Shown here in pieces: positions 54,908 through 63,462 of a DNA stretch of 64,000 nt (the stretch's first letter is position 1; each line of letters begins with the position of its first letter). A program made the position numbers and the translations under genes. Source of the stretch: Cellulomonas terrae (GTDB lineage Bacteria; Actinomycetota; Actinomycetes; Actinomycetales; Cellulomonadaceae); assembly GCF_007990265.1 (NCBI RefSeq), contig NZ_BJWH01000011.1, positions 1 to 64,000 of the forward strand. The letters are read 5' to 3'. The notes below the pieces were generated by a model. The model was given only the letters and a program-made list of their open reading frames with translations. It ran no database searches and was not told where the DNA came from.

Positions 54908-55236
54908 GCCGGCTCAGCACGCACGTCCTCGACACCGCCCTCGGCCGGCCCGCCGCGGGTGTTCCGGTGACCCTCGCGGTCCTCGCCTCCGGGGCGTGGA
55001 CCGAGCTCGCCGCCGAGGTGACCGACGCCGACGGGCGGGCGCGGTCGCTCGGCCCCGACGCGGTACCGCCCGGGCGCTACCGGTTCGTCTTCGACACCGC
55101 CGCGTACTTCGCGGCGACGGGGCAGGTCGGGTTCCACCCCGAGGTCGTCGTGGTGTTCGACGTGGTCGCCGACGAGCACTACCACGTGCCGTTGCTGCTC
55201 AGCCCGTTCGCGTACTCGACGTACCGCGGAAGCTGA
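54904..55236 (+). CDS. uraH: 5-hydroxyisourate hydrolase
   Basis: A 110-residue transthyretin-like hydrolase that opens 5-hydroxyisourate made by uricase. STHVLDTALGRPA at the N-terminus holds the catalytic His, and the C-terminal YRGS tetrapeptide, the signature that distinguishes the enzyme from transthyretin, is exact. No signal peptide. It is translationally coupled to OHCU decarboxylase by an ATGA overlap, pairing two consecutive steps. It converges with the deaminase gene. Confidence 0.93.
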   Translation: MSRLSTHVLDTALGRPAAGVPVTLAVLASGAWTELAAEVTDADGRARSLGPDAVPPGRYRFVFDTAAYFAATGQVGFHPEVVVVFDVVADEHYHVPLLLSPFAYSTYRGS

Positions 55237-55240
55237 CGGC

Positions 55241-55714
55241 TCAGTACTCGACGCGCGTCGGCCGAGCCAGCCACGCGTCCATCGGCGCCGACGCCGTCGG
55301 GACCCGGTGCCCGAGCACGGGCATCGGCCAGGTGGCGGGATCGGACGCGAACAGGTCGTAGAAGACGCTGTCGTCGAAACCCGCGCGAGCGGCGTCCGTG
55401 CGGTCGGCCGCGAACACGACGCGGTCCACGCGCGCCCACAGGCACGCGGCCAGGCACAGGGGGCAGGGCTCGCACGACGTGTAGACGGTCGAGCCCTCCA
55501 GCGAGAAGGTCCCGATCGTCCGGCAGGCCGCGCGGATGGCCAGGACCTCCGCGTGCGCGGTCGGGTCGTTGTCCCGCGTCACCCGGTTCTGACCGGCGCC
55601 GATCACGACCCCCGCGCGCACGACGATCGCACCGAAGGGGCCTCCACCGTCGGCGACGTTGGCGGTCGCGAGCGCGACGGCCTGCGACAGCCAGCTCTCG
55701 TCCTCGGGGGTCAC
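55241..55714 (-). CDS. Nucleoside/guanine deaminase (CDA fold)
   Basis: A 157-residue zinc deaminase of the cytidine deaminase fold. Zinc and proton-shuttle residues are His54-Ala-Glu56 (PTAHAEV) and Cys84 and Cys87 (SCEPCPLC). Size and the C-terminal GFDDSVFYDLF segment resemble bacterial guanine deaminases rather than tRNA adenosine deaminase. It would turn guanine into xanthine, feeding xanthine dehydrogenase. GTG 55714 overlaps the uricase stop (GTGA), so it is coupled to uricase. Substrate is inferred from context. Confidence 0.85.
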   Translation of the reverse strand: MTPEDESWLSQAVALATANVADGGGPFGAIVVRAGVVIGAGQNRVTRDNDPTAHAEVLAIRAACRTIGTFSLEGSTVYTSCEPCPLCLAACLWARVDRVVFAADRTDAARAGFDDSVFYDLFASDPATWPMPVLGHRVPTASAPMDAWLARPTRVEY

Positions 55715-56604
55715 GGCGCACCCACCGATCGCGTCCAGGCGTCGCCCGCGTCCGGGGCGCCGTCGCGGACGACCACCGCCTCGATCAGCCCGTACGGGCG
55801 GTCGGCCGCGAAGAAGACCTCGCCAGGGTTCTCCAGCCCGAACGGGCTCAGGTCCGCGAGGAAGTGGTGCTTGTTCGGAGCGGCGAACCGGATCTCGACG
55901 ACCTCGGGCACGGCGTCGAGGACGGCCTCGCCCATCTGCCACAGCGTCTGCTGCAGGGCAAGGGAGTGCTCGGCGGCGAACGTGGTGAGCAGGACCTCGC
56001 GGACCCGGGCATAGGTGCCGTCGAAGTCGAGGTCGGTTCCCGCGTACCGCCACTGGGCCACGAGCGACGTCGCGAGCACCCGGTCCGAGGCCTCGGCGAG
56101 CGTCGTGTACCCGTCCGTGAGGAAGCCGCGGAACTCCGACCCGGTGGACTTCAGCACCGTCAGGTCCCTCAGGCCCGCGACCACCGTCGTCCCGTCCGCG
56201 CCGGCCGTCACCGACGCCGTCCGGACCTCCTGCCCGCTGCGCACCCACGTGTGGTCGTGCTCGACGCCGTCGACCAGCACCCGGTTCCACGCGTACTCCT
56301 CGACGTCCACCCGCGCCCCGGTCACCGGGCCGACGTCGTCGACGAAGTGGCGCGCCAGCAGGGTGGCGAACGCCTCGGGGGAGGACACGCCGTGCTCCTT
56401 GGCGTACGCGAACGCCGTGTTCCTCTGGGTGTCCGTCGGCAGCACCGCCGACTGGTCGCCGTCCAGGTAGGCGGCCGCGAAGTCGCCCCGCAGGGCCGTC
56501 GAGACGTTCAGGTCGCGGAGCTCGTGGCGAGGTGCGTCGCGCAGGATCCGGACCACACGCGTCTCGGCCTTGCCGTACTGGTGGGCGTGCAGGCGGGCCG
56601 TCAT
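55711..56604 (-). CDS. Urate oxidase (uricase)
   Basis: A 297-residue cofactor-free oxidase converting urate to 5-hydroxyisourate and peroxide. Catalytic residues are Lys12 (YGKAETRVV), Thr57 (LPTDTQRNT) and His246/247 (NKHHFL), matching the known Lys-Thr-His system, and the two tunnel-fold halves are intact. ATG 56604 lacks a clear ribosome-binding site. It is first in a two-gene unit with the deaminase and diverges from xdhC across 126 bases that show no obvious operator. Confidence 0.93.
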   Translation of the reverse strand: MTARLHAHQYGKAETRVVRILRDAPRHELRDLNVSTALRGDFAAAYLDGDQSAVLPTDTQRNTAFAYAKEHGVSSPEAFATLLARHFVDDVGPVTGARVDVEEYAWNRVLVDGVEHDHTWVRSGQEVRTASVTAGADGTTVVAGLRDLTVLKSTGSEFRGFLTDGYTTLAEASDRVLATSLVAQWRYAGTDLDFDGTYARVREVLLTTFAAEHSLALQQTLWQMGEAVLDAVPEVVEIRFAAPNKHHFLADLSPFGLENPGEVFFAADRPYGLIEAVVVRDGAPDAGDAWTRSVGAP

Positions 56605-56730
56605 GGCCGCAGTGTGCCCGGCGGATGTGACATGCGCGTTTCCTCCTGCCTCGTGCGGGCGACGCTACTCGCGCCGCCGCGGCAGCGGTCTAGGCTCGTC
56701 GGACCCCATCAGTGGCCGGAGGTGACCGCC

Positions 56731-57789
56731 GTGCTCGAGATCGCCGGACGCCTGCTCGCCACGCTGACCGAGGGCCACCGGGTCGCCGTCGCCACGGTCG
56801 TGTCCATGACCGGGAGCGCCCCCACCGTCGTCGGCACGTCGATGGCCGTGGACGACACCGGCGCCGCCCTCGGCAGCGTGGCCGGCGGCTGCGTCGAGGG
56901 CGCCCTGGTCGACCTGTGCACCTCGGTGCTCGACGGTGCCGCCCCCGCCGTCCAGGAGTACGGCGTGACCGACGAGGACGCGTTCGCCGTCGGCCTGACC
57001 TGCGGCGGCGTCCTGCGCGTGCACGCGCGCGAGCTGGGCCCGGCCGACGTCCCCGTGCTGGCGGCGGCCGCCCGCGGCGAGGAGGCGGTCCTGGTGACGG
57101 TGCTCGACGGACCACGCCCGGACGGGCCACCGACCCGCTCCGGGACCCTCCCGGGCACCGACGGCGGCGGTGTCGACGTGCCGGTCCCCGCCCGGTCCGG
57201 CATCGTGCGCGTCCAGGGTCCCGACGGGGGTGTCGAGGTGTTCGTCGAGGTCGCGTCCGCGCCTCCCCGGATGGTCGTCTACGGAGCGCTCGAGTTCTCG
57301 TCGGCGCTCGCCGCCGTGGCGCGCGTGGCGGGCTACCGCGTCACCGTGTGCGACGCCCGGGCGGTGCTCGCCACCCCGCGCCGCCACCCCGGAGCCGACG
57401 AGGTCGTCGTCGACTGGCCCGTCCGGCACCTCGCTCAGCAGCGTCTCGGTGCTCGTGACGTCGTCTGCGTGATGGCGCACGACGACCGGTTCGACGCCGA
57501 CCTGGTGCTCGCGGCGCTGCGCTCGGGCGCGGGGTACGTGGGCGCGATGGGGTCGCGCCGGACGCAGGCCCGCCGGATCACGGAGCTGGTCGCGCGGGGG
57601 ATCACCGACGACGAGCTCGCGCGTCTGCACGCACCGATCGGCCTCGACCTCGGCGCGTCGACCCCGGGCGAGACCGCGGTCTCGGTCCTCGCCGAGGTCA
57701 TGGCCACCCGCACGGGCGCGACCGCCCTCCCGCTGACCGACCTGGCCGGCCCGATCCACCACCCCACCCCCACGCCGCTGGACCGCTGA
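56731..57789 (+). CDS. xdhC: XdhC/CoxI-family molybdoenzyme maturation protein
   Basis: A 352-residue factor that binds and sulfurates or protects the molybdenum cofactor before insertion into xanthine dehydrogenase. The N-terminal CoxI domain has VVSMTGSAPTVVGTSMAV and GSVAGGCVEGAL with the conserved cysteine; a Rossmann domain follows (VVYGALEFSSALAAVARVAGYRV, and the GAMGSRRTQARR signature). GTG 56731 has GGAGGTGA 5 bases upstream. It diverges from uricase and converges with xanthine dehydrogenase across an inverted-repeat array. Client enzyme is presumably that dehydrogenase. Confidence 0.9.
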   Translation: MLEIAGRLLATLTEGHRVAVATVVSMTGSAPTVVGTSMAVDDTGAALGSVAGGCVEGALVDLCTSVLDGAAPAVQEYGVTDEDAFAVGLTCGGVLRVHARELGPADVPVLAAAARGEEAVLVTVLDGPRPDGPPTRSGTLPGTDGGGVDVPVPARSGIVRVQGPDGGVEVFVEVASAPPRMVVYGALEFSSALAAVARVAGYRVTVCDARAVLATPRRHPGADEVVVDWPVRHLAQQRLGARDVVCVMAHDDRFDADLVLAALRSGAGYVGAMGSRRTQARRITELVARGITDDELARLHAPIGLDLGASTPGETAVSVLAEVMATRTGATALPLTDLAGPIHHPTPTPLDR

Positions 57790-57790
57790 C

Positions 57791-57909
57791 CCCCACCCGC
57801 AACGTCCGCACTCGTGGTCGTTGGAGGGCGCACGAGTGCGGACGTTGCGGGTGGGGTTCTCGCGATGTCCGCGCTCGTGGGGGACGGGGCGCTCACCAGT
57901 GCGGACGTT
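57791..57909. repeat. Inverted-repeat array between xdhC and xanthine dehydrogenase (array B)
   Basis: Two 26-base arms (57791-57816 and 57831-57856) are perfect reverse complements around a 14-base spacer. A second, shorter pair repeats the same core: 57865-57880 (two mismatches) and 57894-57909 (one mismatch). The core is ACGTCCGCACTCGTGG in alternating orientation. It fills the gap between convergent genes and can fold into long stems, so it may terminate both. Array A at 27837-27962 has the same four-unit layout and shares CACTCGTGG. Confidence 0.85.
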
Positions 57910-57927
57910 CTGGTGGGCGGGCTGGGG

Positions 57928-60621
57928 TCAGCGCTGCAGGAGGCGCCAGAGGCGGTCGGGGGTCAGGGGGAGCTCGTGCGGGCGGACGCCGGTCGCGTCG
58001 CGGACGGCGTTGGCCAGGGCGGGGGCGACCGGGTTGTACGGGGCCTCGCTCATCGACTTCGCGCCGAGGGGTCCGAGGTCGTCGGCGGTGTCCGCGAAGA
58101 GGACCTCCGTGCGGGGCAGGTCGACCATCTGCGGCACGTGGTAGCTGCGGAAGGAGGCAGTGGTGACGCGACCCTCGTCGTCGACCCGCATCTCCTCGAA
58201 CAGCGCGGTGCCGATGGCCTGCCCGGTGCCGCCCTCGACCTGGCCGCGCAGCTGTTCGGGGTGCAGGACGGTGCCGGCGTCGACCGCCTGCACGGACCGC
58301 AGGACGGTGACCTCCCCGGTCGCGGGGTCGACGGCGACGCGGAACCCGTGCACGTTGAACGCGACGGAGCGCGGGGTGCCGTCGTGGGTGCCCTGGCCGG
58401 TCAGGCCCGGGGCGGCGCGTGCGATCTCGGTCAGCGGGACGCCGCTCGCCGACTCGGGGCCGAGGTCCTGGACGTCCCAGGTGCGCGGCTCGTCGCTCGG
58501 GTGGTCGCGCAGGGCGGCGGCCGCCGAGAGGATCTTGGTGCGCAGCTGGAGGGCGGCGCGGTGCAGGGCGAGGCCGGCGACGACGACGCCCGCAGAGCCG
58601 AACGCACCGGTGTCGTACCCGGTCACGTCGGTGTCCGACTGCCGGATCACGATGCGGTCGACGGTGGTGCCGAGCGCCTGGGCCACGAGCTGGCCGTGCA
58701 CGGTCGTGGTCCCGTTGCCGAACTCGGTGGTCCCGACGCTGAGCTCGTACCGGCCGTCGTCGAGCAGGCGGACCGACGCCTCGGCGTAGTGCCCGCGCGG
58801 GGCGATCGTGGCGATCATGGCGACGGCCGTCCCGGAGCCGACGAGCGTGCCGGGCGGTGCGGGCAGGTCCGCCGAGCGGTCGGCCAGCGCGGCCTCCACG
58901 AGGTCGAGGCACTGGTCCATGCCGTAGGAGTGGATGTCGAGGTCGCCGACCTCCTCGGGGTCGGCCACCAGCAGCCGGTCCCCGGGGACGACGACGTTGC
59001 GGCGACGCAGGTCGAACGCGGAGATGCCGACCGACCGCGCGAGGTCGTCCATCGCCGACTCGATGGCGAAGATGACCTGCCCGAGCCCGTACCCGCGGAA
59101 CGCCCCCGACGGCAGCGTGTGCGTGTAGACGGCCTCGGCGTCGACGCGCTTGTTGGCGCACCGGTACACCGCGACCGACTCGCTGACGCCGTGGAACATG
59201 ACGCCGGGGCCGTGGTTGCCGTAGGCGCCGGTGTTGGTCAGCACGTCGACGCGCAGCGCGGTCAGCACGCCGTCGGCGTCGGCGCCGAGCTCGACCTCGA
59301 CGCGCACCGGGTGCCGGCTGGGCACGATCGTGAACTCGTCGGCGCGCGTCATCTCGTACTGCACCGCGCGGCCGGTGCGCAGGACGGCGAGCGCGACGAC
59401 GTCCTCGGTGAGCAGCTCCTGCTTGCCGCCGAAACCCCCGCCCACGCGACCGGTGAGCACGCGGACCTGCGCGGGGTCGAGCGCGAAGATGTGCGCGATC
59501 TCGTCGCGGACCAGGTACGGGACCTGGGTGCTGGTGCGCAGGACGAGGCGGCCGTCCTCGTCGAGCCAGCCGCGGGTCGCGTGGGTCTCCAGCGCCGCGT
59601 GCGACACGCGGCCGGTGCGGTAGGTCCCGCCGACGCGGTGGGCCGACGCGGCGAGCGCCTCGGCGACGGACCCCATCTCGGCGTGCAGCTGTGCCACGAC
59701 GTTGCGCCCGGGCTCCGAGATCCGCGCCTCGGGACCCTTGTCGCCGTGCACCAGCGGCGCGCCCGGCGACCGGGCCACCTCCGGGTCGACGACCGCGGGC
59801 AGCACCTCGTACTCGACCTCGACCAGCCGCAGCGCTCGTGACGCCTCGCGCAGCGACTCGGCGACGACCACGGCGACGCGCTGCCCGTGGAACCGCAGGA
59901 CCGGGTCGAGGACGCGGGTGTCGTCGGGGTCGTCGAGGCGGCTCTCGTGGCGGGCGGTCGAGAACAGGGTGGCGGGGGAGTCCTCGTGCGTGAGGACGGC
60001 CAGCACGCCGGGGGCGGCGAGCGCGGCGGTGGTGTCGATCGACACGATGCGCGCGTGGGCGTGCGGGCTGCCGAGCACGGCGAGGTGGGCCAGGTCGGTG
60101 GCGGGGACGTCGAGCGTGAACGGCTCGCGCCCGGTGACGATCCGACGGGCCGCAGGGGAGCGCACGGACCGGCCCGCGTCCTGGCCCGCCACGGGGTCGA
60201 CCGTGTTGCACCGGCGGGCGACGGCGTCGCAGATCGACCGGTAGCCGGTGCAGCGGCAGAGGTTCCCCTTGAGCAGTCGGGCGGTCTCGTCGTCGTCCTG
60301 GGTGAGGCCCAGGCCCGCGACCGTGGTGACCAGTCCGGCGGTGCAGAACCCGCACTGGAACGCGGCGGCGTCCACGAAGGCGTCGCCGACCCCGGGGTCC
60401 AGCCCGGCGACCGTGGTGACCGTGCGCCCGGACGCGCGGTACGCGGGGACCAGGCAGGAGTGCGTCGGACGGCCGTCGAGGAGGACCGTGCACGCCCCGC
60501 AGTCGCCGGAGTCGCAGCCCTTCTTCACCTCGACGTGCCCGTGCTCGCGCAGCAGCGTCCGGAGCACCTGCCCGGGGGCGGGGTCCGCGTCGACCGGCGT
60601 GCCGTTCACCTCGAACCTCAT
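57928..60621 (-). CDS. Xanthine dehydrogenase, fused iron-sulfur and molybdenum subunits
   Basis: An 897-residue fusion that oxidises hypoxanthine/xanthine to urate. Residues 1-150 are the two-cluster [2Fe-2S] module (Cys36, 41, 44, 56 and Cys90, 93, 122, 124). Residues from about 165 are the molybdopterin domain, with GGGFGGKQE, SGAFRGYGLGQ, FGNGTTTVHGQ, and the base Glu859 in KSMSEAPYNP. In many bacteria these two modules are separate genes. It needs the FAD subunit encoded upstream, whose stop overlaps its start by four bases. Substrate is inferred from the uricase neighbourhood; a related molybdenum hydroxylase remains possible. Confidence 0.88.
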   Translation of the reverse strand: MRFEVNGTPVDADPAPGQVLRTLLREHGHVEVKKGCDSGDCGACTVLLDGRPTHSCLVPAYRASGRTVTTVAGLDPGVGDAFVDAAAFQCGFCTAGLVTTVAGLGLTQDDDETARLLKGNLCRCTGYRSICDAVARRCNTVDPVAGQDAGRSVRSPAARRIVTGREPFTLDVPATDLAHLAVLGSPHAHARIVSIDTTAALAAPGVLAVLTHEDSPATLFSTARHESRLDDPDDTRVLDPVLRFHGQRVAVVVAESLREASRALRLVEVEYEVLPAVVDPEVARSPGAPLVHGDKGPEARISEPGRNVVAQLHAEMGSVAEALAASAHRVGGTYRTGRVSHAALETHATRGWLDEDGRLVLRTSTQVPYLVRDEIAHIFALDPAQVRVLTGRVGGGFGGKQELLTEDVVALAVLRTGRAVQYEMTRADEFTIVPSRHPVRVEVELGADADGVLTALRVDVLTNTGAYGNHGPGVMFHGVSESVAVYRCANKRVDAEAVYTHTLPSGAFRGYGLGQVIFAIESAMDDLARSVGISAFDLRRRNVVVPGDRLLVADPEEVGDLDIHSYGMDQCLDLVEAALADRSADLPAPPGTLVGSGTAVAMIATIAPRGHYAEASVRLLDDGRYELSVGTTEFGNGTTTVHGQLVAQALGTTVDRIVIRQSDTDVTGYDTGAFGSAGVVVAGLALHRAALQLRTKILSAAAALRDHPSDEPRTWDVQDLGPESASGVPLTEIARAAPGLTGQGTHDGTPRSVAFNVHGFRVAVDPATGEVTVLRSVQAVDAGTVLHPEQLRGQVEGGTGQAIGTALFEEMRVDDEGRVTTASFRSYHVPQMVDLPRTEVLFADTADDLGPLGAKSMSEAPYNPVAPALANAVRDATGVRPHELPLTPDRLWRLLQR

Positions 60622-61418
60622 GCGAGCTCCTCCCGCACCTGCTCGGCGAGCCGCAGCGTCATGGCCCGGCGCCAGTCGGGCGCGCCGTGGGGGTCGTCGT
60701 ACCAGTCGTCGACCGCCTCGACGGCGGCCTGCAGCTCGTCGGGCGTCGGAGCAGCCGGGAACGCGAGGCGGTGGGGGTGGGTGACCCCGGCGGTGAGGGT
60801 CACGACGAGGCCGCCCGCGTCGTCGCGACGGCCCACCACGATCGTCCCGGACCGCCCGTGCCGGGTCAGCGCGACCCGGCGGAACGCGACCGGCTGCGCG
60901 AGGACCTCGGAGGTCACCGACACGGATCGGAGCACCTCACCGTGGCCCAGCGAGGTGGTCCGCACCTCGGTGACCAGCGACGCGACCGGCTCCCGGCGCT
61001 CGCCGCCGTCCGGCGTCCACACCAGGGCCGTCGCGTCGAGGGCGACCGCGAGCGTGGTCATCGCGCCGGCCGGGAGCGCCAGGCAGATGTTCCCGCCGAC
61101 CGTGGCCCAGTCCCAGATCTTCTCGGAGGCCGCCAGCGACCGCGCGCACTGCTGGACCAGGTGCTGGGACCGCCACCCTGGTACCGGGTCGAGGTCCGCC
61201 AGCGACCGGATCGTGCAGGTGGCGGCCAGCGTCAGGCCGTCGGCCGTCTGCTCGATCGCGGGCCAGTCCAGGGTCGTCAGGTCGACGAGCTCGTCGAGAC
61301 CTGGCTGCGGCTCAGAGAACAGCCACGTGCCCCCCGCCAGCGGCGCGCTGCGGGGGCCGAGCGCGAGCTCGGTCCGGTCGTGTGCCGCGCGGATGCGGTC
61401 CAGCGAGATGAGGTCCAT
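60618..61418 (-). CDS. Xanthine dehydrogenase FAD-binding subunit
   Basis: A 266-residue flavin subunit passing electrons from the iron-sulfur clusters to NAD or another acceptor. PLAGGTWLF near residue 27 and ATVGGNICLALPAGAM near 106 are the two FAD-binding signatures of the CO-dehydrogenase flavoprotein family. A CODH-type C-terminal domain follows. It is slightly shorter than typical (about 280). ATG 61418 sits in a 70-base divergent gap with a VOC gene. It overlaps the fused subunit (ATGA), so all three cofactors' domains come from two genes. Confidence 0.88.
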   Translation of the reverse strand: MDLISLDRIRAAHDRTELALGPRSAPLAGGTWLFSEPQPGLDELVDLTTLDWPAIEQTADGLTLAATCTIRSLADLDPVPGWRSQHLVQQCARSLAASEKIWDWATVGGNICLALPAGAMTTLAVALDATALVWTPDGGERREPVASLVTEVRTTSLGHGEVLRSVSVTSEVLAQPVAFRRVALTRHGRSGTIVVGRRDDAGGLVVTLTAGVTHPHRLAFPAAPTPDELQAAVEAVDDWYDDPHGAPDWRRAMTLRLAEQVREELA

Positions 61419-61488
61419 GGTCTGCCCGAGTGAACCGTACCCACGTGTCCGGCGTGTGACGACGCGCGCCTCGTCCTAGCGTCGGGTC

Positions 61489-61884
61489 ATGACGACCCGG
61501 CACCTGCGCCAACCGACCCTCGACTGCGCCGAGCCGCGCGTGCTCGCCGAGTTCTTCCGGCAGCTGCTCGGCTGGGTGTACGCGGACGGCCACGAGGAGA
61601 CCGAACCCGCGGGCGACGACTTCCTCCTGCTGATCGACCCGGACCGTCCGGTGCGGCTCGGGTTCCAGCGCTCGGACGCGACGGTCGCGCCGTGGCGCGT
61701 GGGTGCCCGGGTGCACCTCGACCTCGACGTCGACGACCTCGACGTCGGGCACGAGGACGCGATCAGGCTCGGAGCGCGACCGCTCACGGGCACGCCCGAG
61801 GAGGAGGGGCACGCCGACGACCCGTTCCGGGTGTACGCGGACCCGTCGGGACACCCGTTCTGTCTGTGCCTCGCCGATCAGTGA
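61489..61884 (+). CDS. VOC-family protein
   Basis: A 131-residue vicinal oxygen chelate fold: LRQPTLDCAEPRVLAEFFRQLLGWVY opens it, VHLDLDVDDLDVG is the central strand and VYADPSGHPFCLCLAD closes it. It resembles 'glyoxalase-like' domains of unknown reaction in actinobacteria. There is no strong ribosome-binding site before ATG 61489. Its end overlaps the convergent amidotransferase by 7 bases. It diverges from the xanthine dehydrogenase FAD gene; no functional link is evident. Confidence 0.82.
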   Translation: MTTRHLRQPTLDCAEPRVLAEFFRQLLGWVYADGHEETEPAGDDFLLLIDPDRPVRLGFQRSDATVAPWRVGARVHLDLDVDDLDVGHEDAIRLGARPLTGTPEEEGHADDPFRVYADPSGHPFCLCLADQ

Positions 61885-62714
61885 GGTGAGACGGGCTCGA
61901 ACCCGACGAGCTCCTCGCGGCCCGCGTCGATCATCAGGCAGGTGCTCTCGGGCACCTCGTGCCAGGCACCTCTGAGGTCGCCGAGCGGCTCCGAGACGAC
62001 GATGCGCGTCGAGTCGGCGAGGTCGTGCAGGACCGGGTTCTCCGGGTACTGCTGCTTGAGCACGGCGACGTCGGCGTTGTGGAACAGGGACCGGCTCTGC
62101 CCCTCGGTGGAGTACCGGAACGCCCAGAGCCGCTCTCCGTCGGTGGTGCAGACGGTCATCTGCACGGGGAACGCGATCCCGTGGGCGCGGCCGACCTCCT
62201 CGACCAGCCCGACCGCGCGGGCCACGGCGGCGGGCGGGTCGTCCTGGAGGCCGAACGTCAGAGCGAGGAAGAACAGCACCTCCGAGTCGGTCGACCCCTC
62301 GATGAACGGGAACAGGTCGGGGTCGACGGCGAGGACGAGGTCCCGCTTCATGGCGCTGAACCCGGCGAGCAGTCCGTTGTGCATCCAGAGCCAGCGGTCG
62401 TGCCGGAACGGGTGGCAGTTGGTCTGCTGCACGGCGGAGCCGGAGGTCGCGCGGATGTGCGCGAGGACCGTGCCGGACCGGATGTGCTCGGCCAGCTCGC
62501 GCAGGTTCCGGTCGCTCCAGGCCGGCTCGATGCTGCGGAACACCCCCGGCGTGGGAGAGCCCTCGGTGTACCAGCCGACGCCGACGCCGTCGCCGTTGGT
62601 GGCCTCGGCCCCGAGGCGGCTGTGCAGGCTCTGCACGACGAGCGAGTTGGTGGGCTTGTAGAGCAGGTCGTCGATGAGGACGGGCGATCCGGTGTACGCG
62701 AGCCAACGACACAC
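61878..62714 (-). CDS. Class II glutamine amidotransferase (YafJ/EgtC-like)
   Basis: A 278-residue N-terminal-nucleophile hydrolase: the initiator is followed directly by Cys2 in M-C-R-W-L-A-Y, the catalytic residue released by Met removal. Other matches are NGDGVGVGWYTE, AHIRATSGSAVQQTNCHPF and MHNGLLAGF, the glutaminase signature. A stand-alone glutaminase domain like this may serve ergothioneine-type gamma-glutamyl hydrolysis (EgtC) or an unknown amidation, but no egt gene is nearby. GTG 62714 has AGGAGG 6 bases upstream. No operon partner. Confidence 0.87.
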   Translation of the reverse strand: MCRWLAYTGSPVLIDDLLYKPTNSLVVQSLHSRLGAEATNGDGVGVGWYTEGSPTPGVFRSIEPAWSDRNLRELAEHIRSGTVLAHIRATSGSAVQQTNCHPFRHDRWLWMHNGLLAGFSAMKRDLVLAVDPDLFPFIEGSTDSEVLFFLALTFGLQDDPPAAVARAVGLVEEVGRAHGIAFPVQMTVCTTDGERLWAFRYSTEGQSRSLFHNADVAVLKQQYPENPVLHDLADSTRIVVSEPLGDLRGAWHEVPESTCLMIDAGREELVGFEPVSPH

Positions 62715-62793
62715 GACGGCCTCCTGGTCGCCGCGCGGCGTCCGGCATGCCCGGGGCTCGCAGCGGCGCGATCTGGTCACCGTCTCGCGCGCG

Positions 62794-63459
62794 TCACGGG
62801 ATGGCAAGCCATGGCGGTGAGGGGGAGCCCTCGTCGAACTGGCCGCCGGGGCCGCAGCCCCCCACGTAGTCGTCGGGCATGCGCGGGTAGACCTCGGTCC
62901 AGTACCGCTGTGCGAGGCTGCGGGCTTCCGCGGGGGAGGCGCCCAGCGCCTCGGCCATGGCGGCGTCCCGCTGGACGGCGGCGCACTCCGCGTGCGCCTC
63001 GTCCATGATGCCGACCATGTGCATGGTCTCGTGGGTGAGGACGTGCACAGCGATGACCTGGTCCAGGGACGGGTTCGCCTTGTTCGACCCGAGCCAGGCG
63101 CGCAGGTTCCCGCAGGTGCCGAACTTGATGAGGGTCGAGCGCTCGGGCACGCCGTCCACGCCCCACCGGACGAAGCCGAGCTCGGGCCCGAGGTCGGTGA
63201 ACGCCTGCCCGAGCCCCTGGCAGTGCACCTGCACCGGACCGCGGGCGATCTCGGTCGCAGCGCCCTCGAGCTGGTGCTCCACCCACGCCTCGACCGCCAG
63301 CGGGACCGCGAAGCACAGTGCGAGCCCGAGCGAGAGGCCGACGCTGGTCCTCGGGAACGGCGCGACGCGGCCGAGCCAGTCGACACGCCGGTTCAGCCAC
63401 CGCACGACGATGACGGCCGTGAGCGCGAGGGAGCCGATCAGGCCGAGGGCGAGGAGCAC
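62794..63459 (-). CDS. Membrane protein with HExxH metallopeptidase-like site
   Basis: A 221-residue protein with two N-terminal membrane segments (residues 1-20 and about 40-60) and a soluble domain of about 160 residues carrying HETMH (143-147), the zincin signature. Glu154 and Glu158 in the following DEAHAEC are candidate third ligands. Four cysteines (80, 116, 159, 202) could form disulfides if this domain is extracytoplasmic. Family not recognised with confidence. GTG 63459 starts three bases after the MarR stop, so the two are cotranscribed; peptidase activity is inference from the motif. Confidence 0.72.
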   Translation of the reverse strand: MLLALGLIGSLALTAVIVVRWLNRRVDWLGRVAPFPRTSVGLSLGLALCFAVPLAVEAWVEHQLEGAATEIARGPVQVHCQGLGQAFTDLGPELGFVRWGVDGVPERSTLIKFGTCGNLRAWLGSNKANPSLDQVIAVHVLTHETMHMVGIMDEAHAECAAVQRDAAMAEALGASPAEARSLAQRYWTEVYPRMPDDYVGGCGPGGQFDEGSPSPPWLAIP

Positions 63460-63462
63460 ACC

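Noticed and set aside
57814-59841. A 675-codon plus-strand frame opposite xanthine dehydrogenase, starting inside the repeat array
   Set aside because: It is composed of Gly/Val/Arg/Asp repeats expected from the complement of real codons and has no ribosome-binding site.
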